The notes under the pieces: model-generated
The model's database searches: none
Told to the model about the DNA's origin: nothing
Seen by the model: the letters and a program-made list of their open reading frames with translations, nothing else
Part shown: positions 46,231 through 53,813 of the stretch, one piece after another
How positions within the stretch are numbered: the stretch's first letter is position 1
How the letters are laid out: each line of letters starts with the position of its first letter
Made by a program: the position numbers and the translations under genes
Assembly (NCBI RefSeq): GCF_002847285.1
Contig: NZ_CP025407.1
Coordinates: 2,854,501-2,918,500, forward strand
From: Streptomyces sp. CMB-StM0423
GTDB taxonomy: Bacteria; Actinomycetota; Actinomycetes; Streptomycetales; Streptomycetaceae
Reading direction: 5' to 3'
DNA: 64,000 bases

Positions 46231-47169
46231 GTGGGGATATTCGGTCGCAAGCCACGCCGCGACGGGCGGGACACCACGCGCGACGCCTCGTTCGAGTTCT
46301 TCTCCGAGGGCGAGGGCGCCCGCTTCCGCGCCGGGGTCCACGCGGCCTTCGCCGAGCAGGGCCTGGAGGTGACGGTCGGCGCGGACGCGGTGACCGACAG
46401 CTCGGGCCGGCAGTTCGGCCTGGGCAACCTGGCGGCGGTCTGCCACAACGACACCCGCGGGCCGCGGGTCTGGCCCGAGCTGACCCGCCGCCACATCGGC
46501 ATCATGCTGCGGGCCATGGACGGCCCCTCGGTGCTGGAGACCATGCCGGCGGAGAAGTTCCGCTCCCAGCTCTACCCGCGGCTGCTCGCCGACGAGATGA
46601 CAGGACCGGACGGCTTCGACTACGCGCGCCCGCTCGCCGAGGGGCTGCGCGAGGTGCTGGCGCTCGACCTCCCGGAGAGCGTCATGGTCCTCCCCCGCTC
46701 CTCGCTGGAGCCCTTCGGCGACGTCGCCGTGCTGCGGGCGCGGGCGCTGGACAACCTGCGCAGGCTGCGCGTCGAGGCGCACGAGACGATCGAGCAGGAG
46801 GAGGGCGCCCGCGTCGACGTGGTGATGGGCGAGTCGATGTTCACGGCGAGCCTGGTGCTGACGCTGGACGAGCTGGTGCCCCGGATCACCGGCCGCGGCC
46901 TGAGCACCGACGGGGCGCTGGTGGCGGTGCCGTTCCGGCACCAGCTCGCGTTCCACGCGATCCGCGACCGGCACGTGATAGCCGGCCTCAACACCCTGGC
47001 GCAGTTCGCCGCGGCGGGCTTCGAGGAGGGCGTCGGGCGGATCACGCCGGACGTCTACTGGTGGCGGGCCGGTGCGCTGACCCGGCTCAGCGCGATGGAC
47101 GAGGACGGCATCAAGATCATGGTGGACGAGGAGTTCCAGGCGGTGCTGGAGCGGCTCATCGAGGGCTGA
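46231..47169 (+). CDS. Conserved hypothetical protein, DUF1444-like
   Basis: A 312-residue cytoplasmic protein. GTG 46231 is chosen because CAGGGGG precedes it and the product then begins GIFGRKPRRDG. The sequence has a long mixed alpha/beta body with ADEMTGPDGFDYARPLAEGLREVLALDLPE, VVMGESMFTASLVLTLDEL and a C-terminal DVYWWRAGALTRLS. This resembles DUF1444-type proteins, though I am not sure of the assignment. No catalytic motif stands out. Confidence 0.8.
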   Translation: MGIFGRKPRRDGRDTTRDASFEFFSEGEGARFRAGVHAAFAEQGLEVTVGADAVTDSSGRQFGLGNLAAVCHNDTRGPRVWPELTRRHIGIMLRAMDGPSVLETMPAEKFRSQLYPRLLADEMTGPDGFDYARPLAEGLREVLALDLPESVMVLPRSSLEPFGDVAVLRARALDNLRRLRVEAHETIEQEEGARVDVVMGESMFTASLVLTLDELVPRITGRGLSTDGALVAVPFRHQLAFHAIRDRHVIAGLNTLAQFAAAGFEEGVGRITPDVYWWRAGALTRLSAMDEDGIKIMVDEEFQAVLERLIEG

Positions 47170-47342
47170 GCCCGACACCCGGGGAGCGCACGGGAGTTAC
47201 CCGGTCGTGGACCGCCGGCGGCCCGCGGGACAACGCCCCTCGACGCACCCCGAGCGCCCCTGGTACGCGCACAGGCACCCGGCCTACGGTGGTGGGCCGA
47301 AGAACCGGCGAAGACCGCGGCGGGAAGCCGAAGGAAGCAGCC

Positions 47343-47657
47343 ATGGGCGACTGGTGGTCCATCGAGGTGTTCGACGCGCACTCCTCCGCACTGCGGTGGA
47401 AGGACGCGTACGAGTACGCGCTCGTCGAGTCGGCGATCAGCAACAAGGCATCGACCTGGGAGTGGCACGTCCACTCCGACGGGATCGTCTTCGAGATCGC
47501 GTTCCGCGAGGAGAGCGACGGGGAGGCGTGGCGCCGGCTGCCGGGCGTACGGGCGGCGCTGGACGCCGTACCCGACCCGGCGGCGGGACTCCTCGTCCGC
47601 CGCGGCCCGGACGGCACGGCCTGCTGCCGCGGGCCGCGGGGGCGGCAGGGTGTGTGA
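47343..47657 (+). CDS. Small hypothetical protein
   Basis: A 104-residue protein, probably cytoplasmic, with a clear GAAGGAAG ribosome-binding site. The first 60 residues are well structured and rich in Trp (GDWWSIEVFDAH, LRWKDAYEYALVES, TWEWHVHSDGIVFEIAFREE), which is unlike random GC-rich translation. I do not recognise the family with certainty. The C-terminal 30 residues are Arg/Gly-rich. Confidence 0.75.
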   Translation: MGDWWSIEVFDAHSSALRWKDAYEYALVESAISNKASTWEWHVHSDGIVFEIAFREESDGEAWRRLPGVRAALDAVPDPAAGLLVRRGPDGTACCRGPRGRQGV

Positions 47658-47924
47658 GGCGGAGGAGCCGGCGGCCTGCGGAGGGACGGGAACGGGCGGT
47701 CGGCCCGCCGGGAACGCGCGGGGAGCGACGGGGAACGCGCGGCCGGCCGACGCCGAACGCGCCGCCGGCTGACCGGAACGCGCGGAAGAAGCGGTAACAA
47801 CGGGCCCTACGGGAACTAAGTGCCGTGCCGTGTCGTCATTCGTTTCGAGGTTTGTGCCCGCATTGGGCCGCCTTGGGCGCGTCGTGGTCCGGCGCGCGGT
47901 ACGTGACATACGGCGGGGAGACCG

Positions 47925-48143
47925 ATGAGCACCGAGCACGGCCCTGATGGCCTGGAATGGCGGAGGAGCAGCTACAGCCGCGGGGCCGGGGCCAAGTGCG
48001 TGGAGGTCGCCGCCGGGGCCGGGGTGGTGCACGTGCGGGACTCCAAGACGCCGGACGGGCCGGTGCTCACGTTCACGCCGGAGGCGTGGGCGGCGTTCAC
48101 GGTGTACGCGACGCGCACGCCGGGGACGGTGCGCAGGTTCTGA
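47925..48143 (+). CDS. DUF397 protein (BldB-related type)
   Basis: A 72-residue DUF397 protein: [18 protein letters not shown], then [27 protein letters not shown]. Such proteins in streptomycetes are usually encoded next to a helix-turn-helix XRE-family regulator with which they form a pair. Here the 267 bp upstream contain no gene, so this is an orphan copy. It has GGGGAGA before the ATG and is convergent with the following gene. Confidence 0.93.
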   Translation: MSTEHGPDGLEWRRSSYSRGAGAKCVEVAAGAGVVHVRDSKTPDGPVLTFTPEAWAAFTVYATRTPGTVRRF

Positions 48144-48150
48144 GCGGGGC

Positions 48151-48606
48151 TCAGGAGGTCAGGGCCGCCCGTCCCGGGCAGTCGTCGCCCCGCTGCCGGG
48201 AGAAGCTGAGGAGGTCCCCGTGGCGGATCTCGTCGCCTTCGCGGTCGTTGACGACGACGACGGGGAGCTTCTCGACGCAGTCGGCGAGGAGTTGCTGCAT
48301 GTGCGCCACCTTGATGCCGACGGCGATACGGCGGCCGGCGGCGTCGTCGGCGAGGTCGGTGGAGATGACCGTACGCACCGCGGTGTCGCCCTCCCACTCG
48401 GTCTCGACTCCGGTGACGTGCTCGGCGAAATCGGCGGCGGCGTAGGTCGACGTGCCGGCCGACCGCCCGGCGGCGGGGCGCAGTTGGGCGGAGTCGGCGG
48501 GCAGCCCCCGTAACACGTCGTCGGCGAGCCACAGCACGCCGCCCAGCACCACCGCGGCACCGGCCACGGCACCGGCAACCCGCAGCACCCGCCCCACGAA
48601 GGTCAC
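48151..48606 (-). CDS. Hypothetical single-pass membrane protein
   Basis: A 151-residue protein with an N-terminal TM (VLRVAGAVAGAAVVLGGVLWL) and an exported domain with STYAAADFAEHVTGVETEWEGDTAVRTVIST and KLPVVVVNDREGDEIRHGD. I do not recognise the family. Start GTG 48606 has GAGG just upstream; GTG 48630 is an alternative. It lies 69 bp downstream of the OmpA-like gene on the same strand and might be the last gene of the pilus-associated operon. Confidence 0.75.
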   Translation of the reverse strand: MTFVGRVLRVAGAVAGAAVVLGGVLWLADDVLRGLPADSAQLRPAAGRSAGTSTYAAADFAEHVTGVETEWEGDTAVRTVISTDLADDAAGRRIAVGIKVAHMQQLLADCVEKLPVVVVNDREGDEIRHGDLLSFSRQRGDDCPGRAALTS

Positions 48607-48675
48607 GCGGTCCTCGCCCCCTCCCGGCACGCAGGCGCGCCGAGGCGAGCATACCGGGCACGACGGACATCCGGG

Positions 48676-49314
48676 TCACTGCCCCCGGGGGAAACTCACC
48701 TCGACCCGCCGGTTCTGCTTCCGGCCTTCCTCGGTGGCGTTGTCGGCGATGGGGTAGTCCTCGCTGTAGCCGCGGACGACGTAGGTGACGTCGGCGGCCT
48801 GGAGGGTGTTGGTCAGCTCCTGGTGCACGGCGTTGGCGCGGTTCTTGGAGAGCGTGACGCCGTGTTCGTACGACCCGAGGTCGTCGGTGAAGCCGAAGAC
48901 GCGGACGGTGTCCGGGCTGTTCTGCTCGATCTCGTCGGCGATGGCGGCGATCCGGGACTGCGCCTGGCCGGTGAGCTTGGCGCTGTCCTTGGGGAAGAGG
49001 ACTTCGGCCTGCAGCGCGATGGTGATGGTCGAGTTGGAGTCGGACCGCCGCTCCTCGCCGCCCTGGGTCTCGACGACGGAGACGATGTCCAGCACCTTGG
49101 GCTCGTCGAGGGTGGCGCCGTCCTCCAGTTGGAGATCGGGGTCGTTGGCGTCGGTCTCGACGGGCGGCGGCGCGGAGGTGCTGGTCCCGGGCGGAGAGGA
49201 GGGGACGGGGACGTCGTCCTGCGCGGGGAGCGCGTGCGCGACACCGGGGGTGGCGGCGAGAAAGGAGGCGAGCGCGAGCGCTACTGCTGTGCGGGAGGGC
49301 ATCGCGGTGCTCAC
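48676..49314 (-). CDS. Secreted OmpA-like domain protein
   Basis: A 212-residue exported protein: a signal peptide (VALALASFLAATPGVAHA), a Pro/Ser-rich linker, then a domain with the OmpA-like peptidoglycan-binding pattern (LFPKDSAKLTGQAQSRIAAIADEI, VRVFGFTDDLGSYEHGVTLSKNRANAV, YSEDYPIADNATEEGRKQNRRVEV). It should bind peptidoglycan outside the membrane. It follows a lipoprotein gene with a 1-bp gap, in the same operon as flp and the TadG-like gene, so it may anchor the pilus machinery to the wall. Confidence 0.92.
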   Translation of the reverse strand: MSTAMPSRTAVALALASFLAATPGVAHALPAQDDVPVPSSPPGTSTSAPPPVETDANDPDLQLEDGATLDEPKVLDIVSVVETQGGEERRSDSNSTITIALQAEVLFPKDSAKLTGQAQSRIAAIADEIEQNSPDTVRVFGFTDDLGSYEHGVTLSKNRANAVHQELTNTLQAADVTYVVRGYSEDYPIADNATEEGRKQNRRVEVSFPRGQ

Positions 49315-49315
49315 C

Positions 49316-49912
49316 TCAGTCCGTGATCTCGACTGTGACGGGCGGGAACGTGGGGAGCTGGAACTCGACCTCGGTGGTGTCGTCGGGCGGGGCGGGGAAC
49401 TGTATGAAGACGGGAACGGTCTTGCCGGCTTCGAGGATGCTCAGCCCGGAGGTGCACAGGCAACGCTTGTCGGTGTCGCGCAGGGCGTAGTAACGCTTCT
49501 TCCCGTCCCCGTCCACCAGCGTGGCCCCCATGAGCGAGGTCTTGTCGACCCCTTGCTCACTGCCGGCCCACAGGTGCGTGTCCAGGTAGGACTCCTCGCC
49601 GGTGTTCTCCAGCTCTCCGTTCAGCGTGACGAAGCCGCCGGAGTCCCGCCGGATCTCCATGACGCCGAGCACGACGCCGGCCTGGTTCTTCACCTCGACG
49701 ATCGGCTCCTCCGGGACCTCCTCCTCGCCCTGGTCCTGGCTTCCGCCTGCCTGGCCGTTCTTGTCCTGCGTCTGGGAGGACTCGGACGACTTTCCGTCGT
49801 CGCCACCGTCCCCGTCGCCGCTGCCGCAGCCGGCGGCGGAGAGGGCCAGGCCGGCAGCCAGCGCCGCGGCGGCGATCCCCTGGGCGGCTCTGCTCGTGCG
49901 CCACATGCTCAT
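49316..49912 (-). CDS. Lipoprotein of the pilus operon
   Basis: A 198-residue lipoprotein. The N-terminus has AAALAAGLALSAAGC, with the lipobox Cys at about residue 29, followed by an acidic low-complexity linker. The globular part has VVLGVMEIRRDSGGFVTLNGELENTGEESYLD and ILEAGKTVPVFIQFPAPP, an Ig-like arrangement. It lies between the TadG-like gene (18 bp upstream) and the OmpA-like gene. Function unknown; the context suggests a role in the pilus envelope complex. Confidence 0.88.
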   Translation of the reverse strand: MSMWRTSRAAQGIAAAALAAGLALSAAGCGSGDGDGGDDGKSSESSQTQDKNGQAGGSQDQGEEEVPEEPIVEVKNQAGVVLGVMEIRRDSGGFVTLNGELENTGEESYLDTHLWAGSEQGVDKTSLMGATLVDGDGKKRYYALRDTDKRCLCTSGLSILEAGKTVPVFIQFPAPPDDTTEVEFQLPTFPPVTVEITD

Positions 49913-49930
49913 GTGCCGGGTTCCTTCGCT

Positions 49931-50572
49931 TCATTCGACGAGACGTACGGAGAAGAGGTCCTCCGGGTCGGGCAGGAGGTCGATGTCTTCGGGGTCGATG
50001 GACCAGTCGCCGCCGTCGCAGTCGAGCTCCAGCGGCGGCGGCTCGTCCCGGTCTTCGTCCCGGTCCTCGTCACGGTCCTCGTCTCCGCCACCGCCTTCGT
50101 CGCCGCCCTCGGGCTCCTTCAGATCACACCGGGATTCGAGCACCGCCGTCGCCGTGGCCTCGGAGCGCTTGCTTTCCGTTCCCGGGACGAGCGTGTCCCC
50201 CACGGCCTCACGATTCCGCACGGTCACCGTGAAGCCGTCGTCCGGGTCGTAAACACGGTCGCACGCGGTCGTGTCCGCGTCGTTCTTGGCGGCGAAGTCC
50301 TGCGCCGCGGCGCAGGCGGACCCGTACTCGAAGCCCTCGCCCCCGAGGATGTCGTCCCACGAGTCCGGGTCGAGGAGCGTGTCCAGCAACCCCTCCGACA
50401 ACTGCTCGCGCGCGTCGTGGGCGGCGGCCAGCGCGGCGGCGTCGGCCGCCCCCTGGGCATAGTTGCGGTGCGCCACGGCCTGGCCGACGGCGAAGTACGC
50501 GACGGCCAGAAAAAGCAGTCCGCCGATGGCCGCGATATAGAGGGGAAATGCCTGCCCGGCATCGGACCTCAG
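49931..50572 (-). CDS. TadG-like exported protein with apparent CTG start
   Basis: A 213-residue protein with an N-terminal TM (PLYIAAIGGLLFLAVAYFAVGQAVA) followed by the TadG/TadE-type NYAQGAADAAALAAAHDAREQL and an extracytoplasmic region that ends in an acidic DNA-encoded repeat (DEDRDEDRDED). The reading frame has no ATG or GTG ahead of the TM. A CTG at 50572 overlaps the flp stop codon as CTGA, the same geometry as ATGA coupling. I annotate that start but cannot prove it; the next GTG (VAHRNYA) would delete the TM. Confidence 0.8.
   Translation of the reverse strand: MRSDAGQAFPLYIAAIGGLLFLAVAYFAVGQAVAHRNYAQGAADAAALAAAHDAREQLSEGLLDTLLDPDSWDDILGGEGFEYGSACAAAQDFAAKNDADTTACDRVYDPDDGFTVTVRNREAVGDTLVPGTESKRSEATATAVLESRCDLKEPEGGDEGGGGDEDRDEDRDEDRDEPPPLELDCDGGDWSIDPEDIDLLPDPEDLFSVRLVE
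50045..50080. repeat. Three 12-bp tandem repeats inside the TadG-like gene
   Basis: GTCCCGGTCTTC, GTCCCGGTCCTC and GTCACGGTCCTC follow one another without gaps. They encode (EDRD)n in an acidic loop of the TadG-like protein. Confidence 0.85.
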
Positions 50573-50775
50573 GGCAGCTTGTCGATCTGCGCCTTGATCT
50601 TGCTGAGGATCGTGTCCCCCAGCCCCGACTGGATGAGCACCAGCACGATCACCACGGAAACCGCGATGATCCCCAGGTACTCCACCGCTGTCTGCCCCCG
50701 ATCGCGCTTGCGGCCGCGGTGCAGCCGCTGGGTGGCGGCCAGGGACCTCAGCAGCACGTCGTTGGGTTTCCACAT
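50569..50775 (-). CDS. Flp-type pilin
   Basis: A 68-residue prepilin, the probable main subunit of the Tad pilus. The basic leader (QRLHRGRKRDRG) ends in a type IVb processing site G-QTAVEYL, with Glu at +5, followed by the hydrophobic helix IIAVSVVIVLVLIQSGLGDTIL. ATG 50775 has GGAGGT at ideal spacing, suggesting strong expression. It is the first gene of an operon with the TadG-like, lipoprotein and OmpA-like genes, and the A24 peptidase at 44837 should cleave it. Confidence 0.93.
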   Translation of the reverse strand: MWKPNDVLLRSLAATQRLHRGRKRDRGQTAVEYLGIIAVSVVIVLVLIQSGLGDTILSKIKAQIDKLP

Positions 50776-51050
50776 GCGGTCTACCTCCGGAGTCGGACAA
50801 CGCGGCCGTTGCCGTCGGTCCGTCAAGCCAATTGTGGTCTGTAACAGCGGACTTGGCGTCAGGAACGGCCATTTTCCGTCCTCCCCCTCGCCGCCCGCCT
50901 TACACCTGCGGCAGCCCGCGCCGCGGCGCGTTCACCTGCGCAGCGTAACCGGCCGCTTGCCGACTGTCCCACACCCCCCTCGCGCACGCGAGAGGTCGGC
51001 GGGGAATACCCCGGGATGTCCGCCTCCCGGGTGGTGTCGGTCGTCCCGGG

Positions 51051-51056
51051 TACCGT
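51051..51056 (+). promoter_or_regulatory. -10 element, flavin monooxygenase gene
   Basis: TACCGT ends 6 nt before the ATG at 51063, with no ribosome-binding site; probably leaderless. Confidence 0.45.
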
Positions 51057-51062
51057 CGCCGC

Positions 51063-51935
51063 ATGACGAGACTTGCCACCGTGTTCATCCCCCAGTTCCC
51101 TCCCGAGCAGCTTCGCGCCGTCGCTCGCGCCGCCGACGAGGCCGGGATCGACGAGTTGTGGGTGTGGGAGGACTGCTTCTACGAGAGCGGGGTCGCCACC
51201 GCCGCCGCCGTACTCGCCTGGACCGAGCGGGTGCACGTCGCCATCGGGATCCTGCCCGTGCCGCTTCGGAACGTCGCGCTGGTCGCCATGGAGACCGCCA
51301 CCCTGCACCGGCTGTTCCCCGGGCGCGTGACGCTCGGGGTGGGGCACGGGGTGCAGTCGTGGATGGGGCAGGTGGGGGCGCGGGCCGCGTCGCCGCTGAC
51401 GTTGCTGCGGGAGCATCTGACCGCGCTGCGCGCGCTGCTCGCCGGGGAGAAGGTCACCGTCGACGGGCGGTACGTCACCCTCGACGGCGTCGAGCTGGCC
51501 TGGCCGCCGGCCGCGGCGCCGCCGGTGTTCTCCGGGGGTACGGGGCCCAAGACGCTGCGGCTCACCGCGGAGTCGGCCGACGGGACGATCCTCGCCGGGG
51601 GTGCCTCCCCCGAGGTGGTGCAGGAGGCCGCCGAGGCGGTACGGGCCGGGCGGGACGCCGCCGGGCGGGGCGGGGAGCATCCGCTCGTCGCCTCGATCCT
51701 CGTCGCCACCGGCCCCGGCGCCGAGCGCCGGCTCGCCGGGGACGCCCGCCGGATGGGCTGGGATCCGGCCGCGGAGGCCCATGTCGCCGGGGACGCCGCG
51801 GCGGTCGCGGCCGCCGTGGACCGCTGGGCGGCGGCCGGGGCGACGACGGTGGTGCTCCAGCCGACCGCCGACGAGCCGGATCCGGTGGCGTTCGTCCGGT
51901 GGGTGGCGGAGGAGGTGCGTCCGCTGGTGTCGTAG
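51063..51935 (+). CDS. LLM-class flavin-dependent oxidoreductase
   Basis: A 290-residue bacterial luciferase-like monooxygenase. It has a TIM-barrel start (VFIPQFPPEQLRAVARAADEAGIDELWVWEDCFYESG), RVHVAIGILPVPLRNVALVAMETATLHRLFPGRVTLGVGHG, PPVFSGGTGPKTLRLTAESADGTILAGG and a C-terminal WAAAGATTVVLQP. Either F420 or FMN could be the cofactor. It lies alone on the plus strand between the two halves of the Tad pilus cluster, with its stop 24 bp from that of tadC, and I see no functional link to the pilus. Confidence 0.93.
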   Translation: MTRLATVFIPQFPPEQLRAVARAADEAGIDELWVWEDCFYESGVATAAAVLAWTERVHVAIGILPVPLRNVALVAMETATLHRLFPGRVTLGVGHGVQSWMGQVGARAASPLTLLREHLTALRALLAGEKVTVDGRYVTLDGVELAWPPAAAPPVFSGGTGPKTLRLTAESADGTILAGGASPEVVQEAAEAVRAGRDAAGRGGEHPLVASILVATGPGAERRLAGDARRMGWDPAAEAHVAGDAAAVAAAVDRWAAAGATTVVLQPTADEPDPVAFVRWVAEEVRPLVS

Positions 51936-51959
51936 CGCCTTCACGGCGAGCCCCGTCCG

Positions 51960-52859
51960 CTACTCCGTCAGCACGCCGAACTCCGAGCCGGAGCCCAGAT
52001 ACACCGCCGTCACCAGCAGGATGATCGTCGCCGGCACCATCAGGCTGGTGATCAGCAGCGTCGCCTTCGGGATCGCCCGGGACGCGCGCCGGCGCGCGTT
52101 CTGGGCGTCCGTGCGCCGCTGGTCCGTGGCGATCTGTATCAGCGTCTCGACGATCGGCGCGCCCAGGTCCTCGCCCTGCTGGAGCGCGGTGACGAACTGG
52201 GCGACCTGCTCGGAGTCGTTGCGGCGGCGCAGCTCCTCGAACGCCTGCCGGCGGGAGACGCCCATGTCCATCTGGCGCAGGGTGATGCGCAGTTCGTCCG
52301 CCCAGGGGCCCGAGTAGCGCTCGCTGACGCGGTCCAGCGCCTGCCGGAAGCCGAGCCCCGCGCTGACCACCACGGCCAGGACGTCGAGGAAGTCGGGCAG
52401 CGTGCGTTCGATGACGTCGCGCCGCTTGCGTACGGCCGCCCAGATGCCGACCTCCGCCCAGCCGTAGCCGAAGGCCGCCAGCACCAGCGCGCCGACCCAC
52501 TGGCCGGAGGAGAGCAGGGTGAGCGCGCCGCCGTAGCCGATGGCGGCGTAGACGGCGCGGCGGGCGGCGTAGCGGTCGATCGTCAGGCCGCCGGGGTTGC
52601 CCGCGCGGTCTATCTTGCGGCGCTTGTTCTCCACCGCCCGCCGGCCCATCAGCTTCAGCACCAGCGGCGCGAACCGCATCCCGAGCCGGTCGATGAGGGA
52701 GCCGACGACGGTGGTGCGGGTGGCGCCGACCTCCAGGGCCACCTGGAGGTCGCTGGGGAGCTTGACCTCGGCGCGGTAGACGCGGATGCCGCTGAGGACG
52801 CCGAAGGCGGCGAGGCCGAAGGCGGCGGCGAGGAGCAGGCCGAGGGTTCCGTATGCCAT
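51960..52859 (-). CDS. tadC: Tad pilus inner-membrane platform protein TadC
   Basis: A 299-residue GspF/T2SSF-domain membrane protein. N-terminal TM (GLLLAAAFGLAAFGVLSGI), paired TMs around YAAIGYGGALTLLSSGQWVGALVLAAFGYG, the T2SSF cytoplasmic domain with LPDFLDVLAVVVSAGLGFRQALDRVSERY and FVTALQQGEDLGAPIVETLIQIATDQR, and a C-terminal TM (TLLITSLMVPATIILLVTAVYL). With TadB it forms the platform on which the TadA ATPase acts. It lies 15 bp after tadB in one operon. Confidence 0.95.
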   Translation of the reverse strand: MAYGTLGLLLAAAFGLAAFGVLSGIRVYRAEVKLPSDLQVALEVGATRTTVVGSLIDRLGMRFAPLVLKLMGRRAVENKRRKIDRAGNPGGLTIDRYAARRAVYAAIGYGGALTLLSSGQWVGALVLAAFGYGWAEVGIWAAVRKRRDVIERTLPDFLDVLAVVVSAGLGFRQALDRVSERYSGPWADELRITLRQMDMGVSRRQAFEELRRRNDSEQVAQFVTALQQGEDLGAPIVETLIQIATDQRRTDAQNARRRASRAIPKATLLITSLMVPATIILLVTAVYLGSGSEFGVLTE

Positions 52860-52874
52860 GTGAGTCCCGGCCCC

Positions 52875-53813
52875 TCAGACGTCGATCTTCGCGAGCCGGC
52901 GGATGAGCAGGATGGCCAGCGCGTACAGCCCGACCGCCGTCAGGACCGCGCCCTGGCCGAGCGGCGAGGAGCCCATGCGCTCGATGGATCCTGGCATCAC
53001 CTGGTCGGTCAGCAGCAGGGTGCCTATGCCCATGACGGGCACGGTGTACGCGGTGAGGGTGACCTGCGAGAGCTGGGTGCGCACCTCGCGGCGGGTCTCC
53101 TTGCGGTCGTTGAGGGTGCCGGTGAGGTTCCGCAGCGAGCCGACGACCTGGCCGCCGGCCTTGTTGGAGAGCACCAGCGTGGAGACGAGCACGGACAGCT
53201 CGCGCGACGGCAGCCGCTCGGCGAGGTCGCCGAGGGCGTCGTCGAGCGGTACGCCCACGGCGAGCTGGTCGGTGACCTTGGTCAGCTCCTCGCCGGCCGG
53301 CGCCTCCAGCTCCTCGGCGGCGAGGCCGAGCGCGGTGCGCAGGGCGAGGCCGGCCTGGGTGGCGTTGGCGAGGATGCGGGAGAGGTCGGGGAGCTGGTTG
53401 ATGAACGCCTCGATGCGCTTCTGCCGCTGCCAGTTGAGGTAGGCGTGCGCGCACCACACCCCGATGAGCCCGGCGATCGGGCCGAAGAACGCGGCGAACA
53501 GCGCGTCGGCGAGCAGCCACAGCACGGCGACGCCGGCCAGCACGTACACCGTGAACTCGCCCGGGGTGACGTCCAGCCCGGTCGTCGCGATGCGCCGCTC
53601 CAGATAACGGCCGACGCGCGTCGGCCGCACCCGCCGGTCGACCTCCGCGAAGCGGCGCCCGGGCCGCCGGTCGCCGGCGTCGGCGAGCCGGTCGAGCAGC
53701 TCGGCGCGGCGGGCGCGGCCCGCGGCGTAGACGGCGACGCCGCCCACGGCGAGCGCGCCGGCGAGCAGCGACAGGCCGACGACGAGCGCGAACAGTTGCT
53801 GGCGGTCCATCAC
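52875..53813 (-). CDS. tadB: Tad pilus inner-membrane platform protein TadB
   Basis: A 312-residue T2SSF-domain protein, paralogous to TadC. N-terminal TM (LFALVVGLSLLAGALAVGGVAVYAA), a TM pair (FTVYVLAGVAVLWLLADALFAAFFGPIAGLIGVW), then the cytoplasmic domain with FINQLPDLSRILANATQAGLALRTALGLAA and KAGGQVVGSLRNLTGTLNDRKETRREV, and C-terminal TMs. The start overlaps the tadA stop as ATGA (53810-53813), showing coupling. Confidence 0.95.
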   Translation of the reverse strand: MMDRQQLFALVVGLSLLAGALAVGGVAVYAAGRARRAELLDRLADAGDRRPGRRFAEVDRRVRPTRVGRYLERRIATTGLDVTPGEFTVYVLAGVAVLWLLADALFAAFFGPIAGLIGVWCAHAYLNWQRQKRIEAFINQLPDLSRILANATQAGLALRTALGLAAEELEAPAGEELTKVTDQLAVGVPLDDALGDLAERLPSRELSVLVSTLVLSNKAGGQVVGSLRNLTGTLNDRKETRREVRTQLSQVTLTAYTVPVMGIGTLLLTDQVMPGSIERMGSSPLGQGAVLTAVGLYALAILLIRRLAKIDV

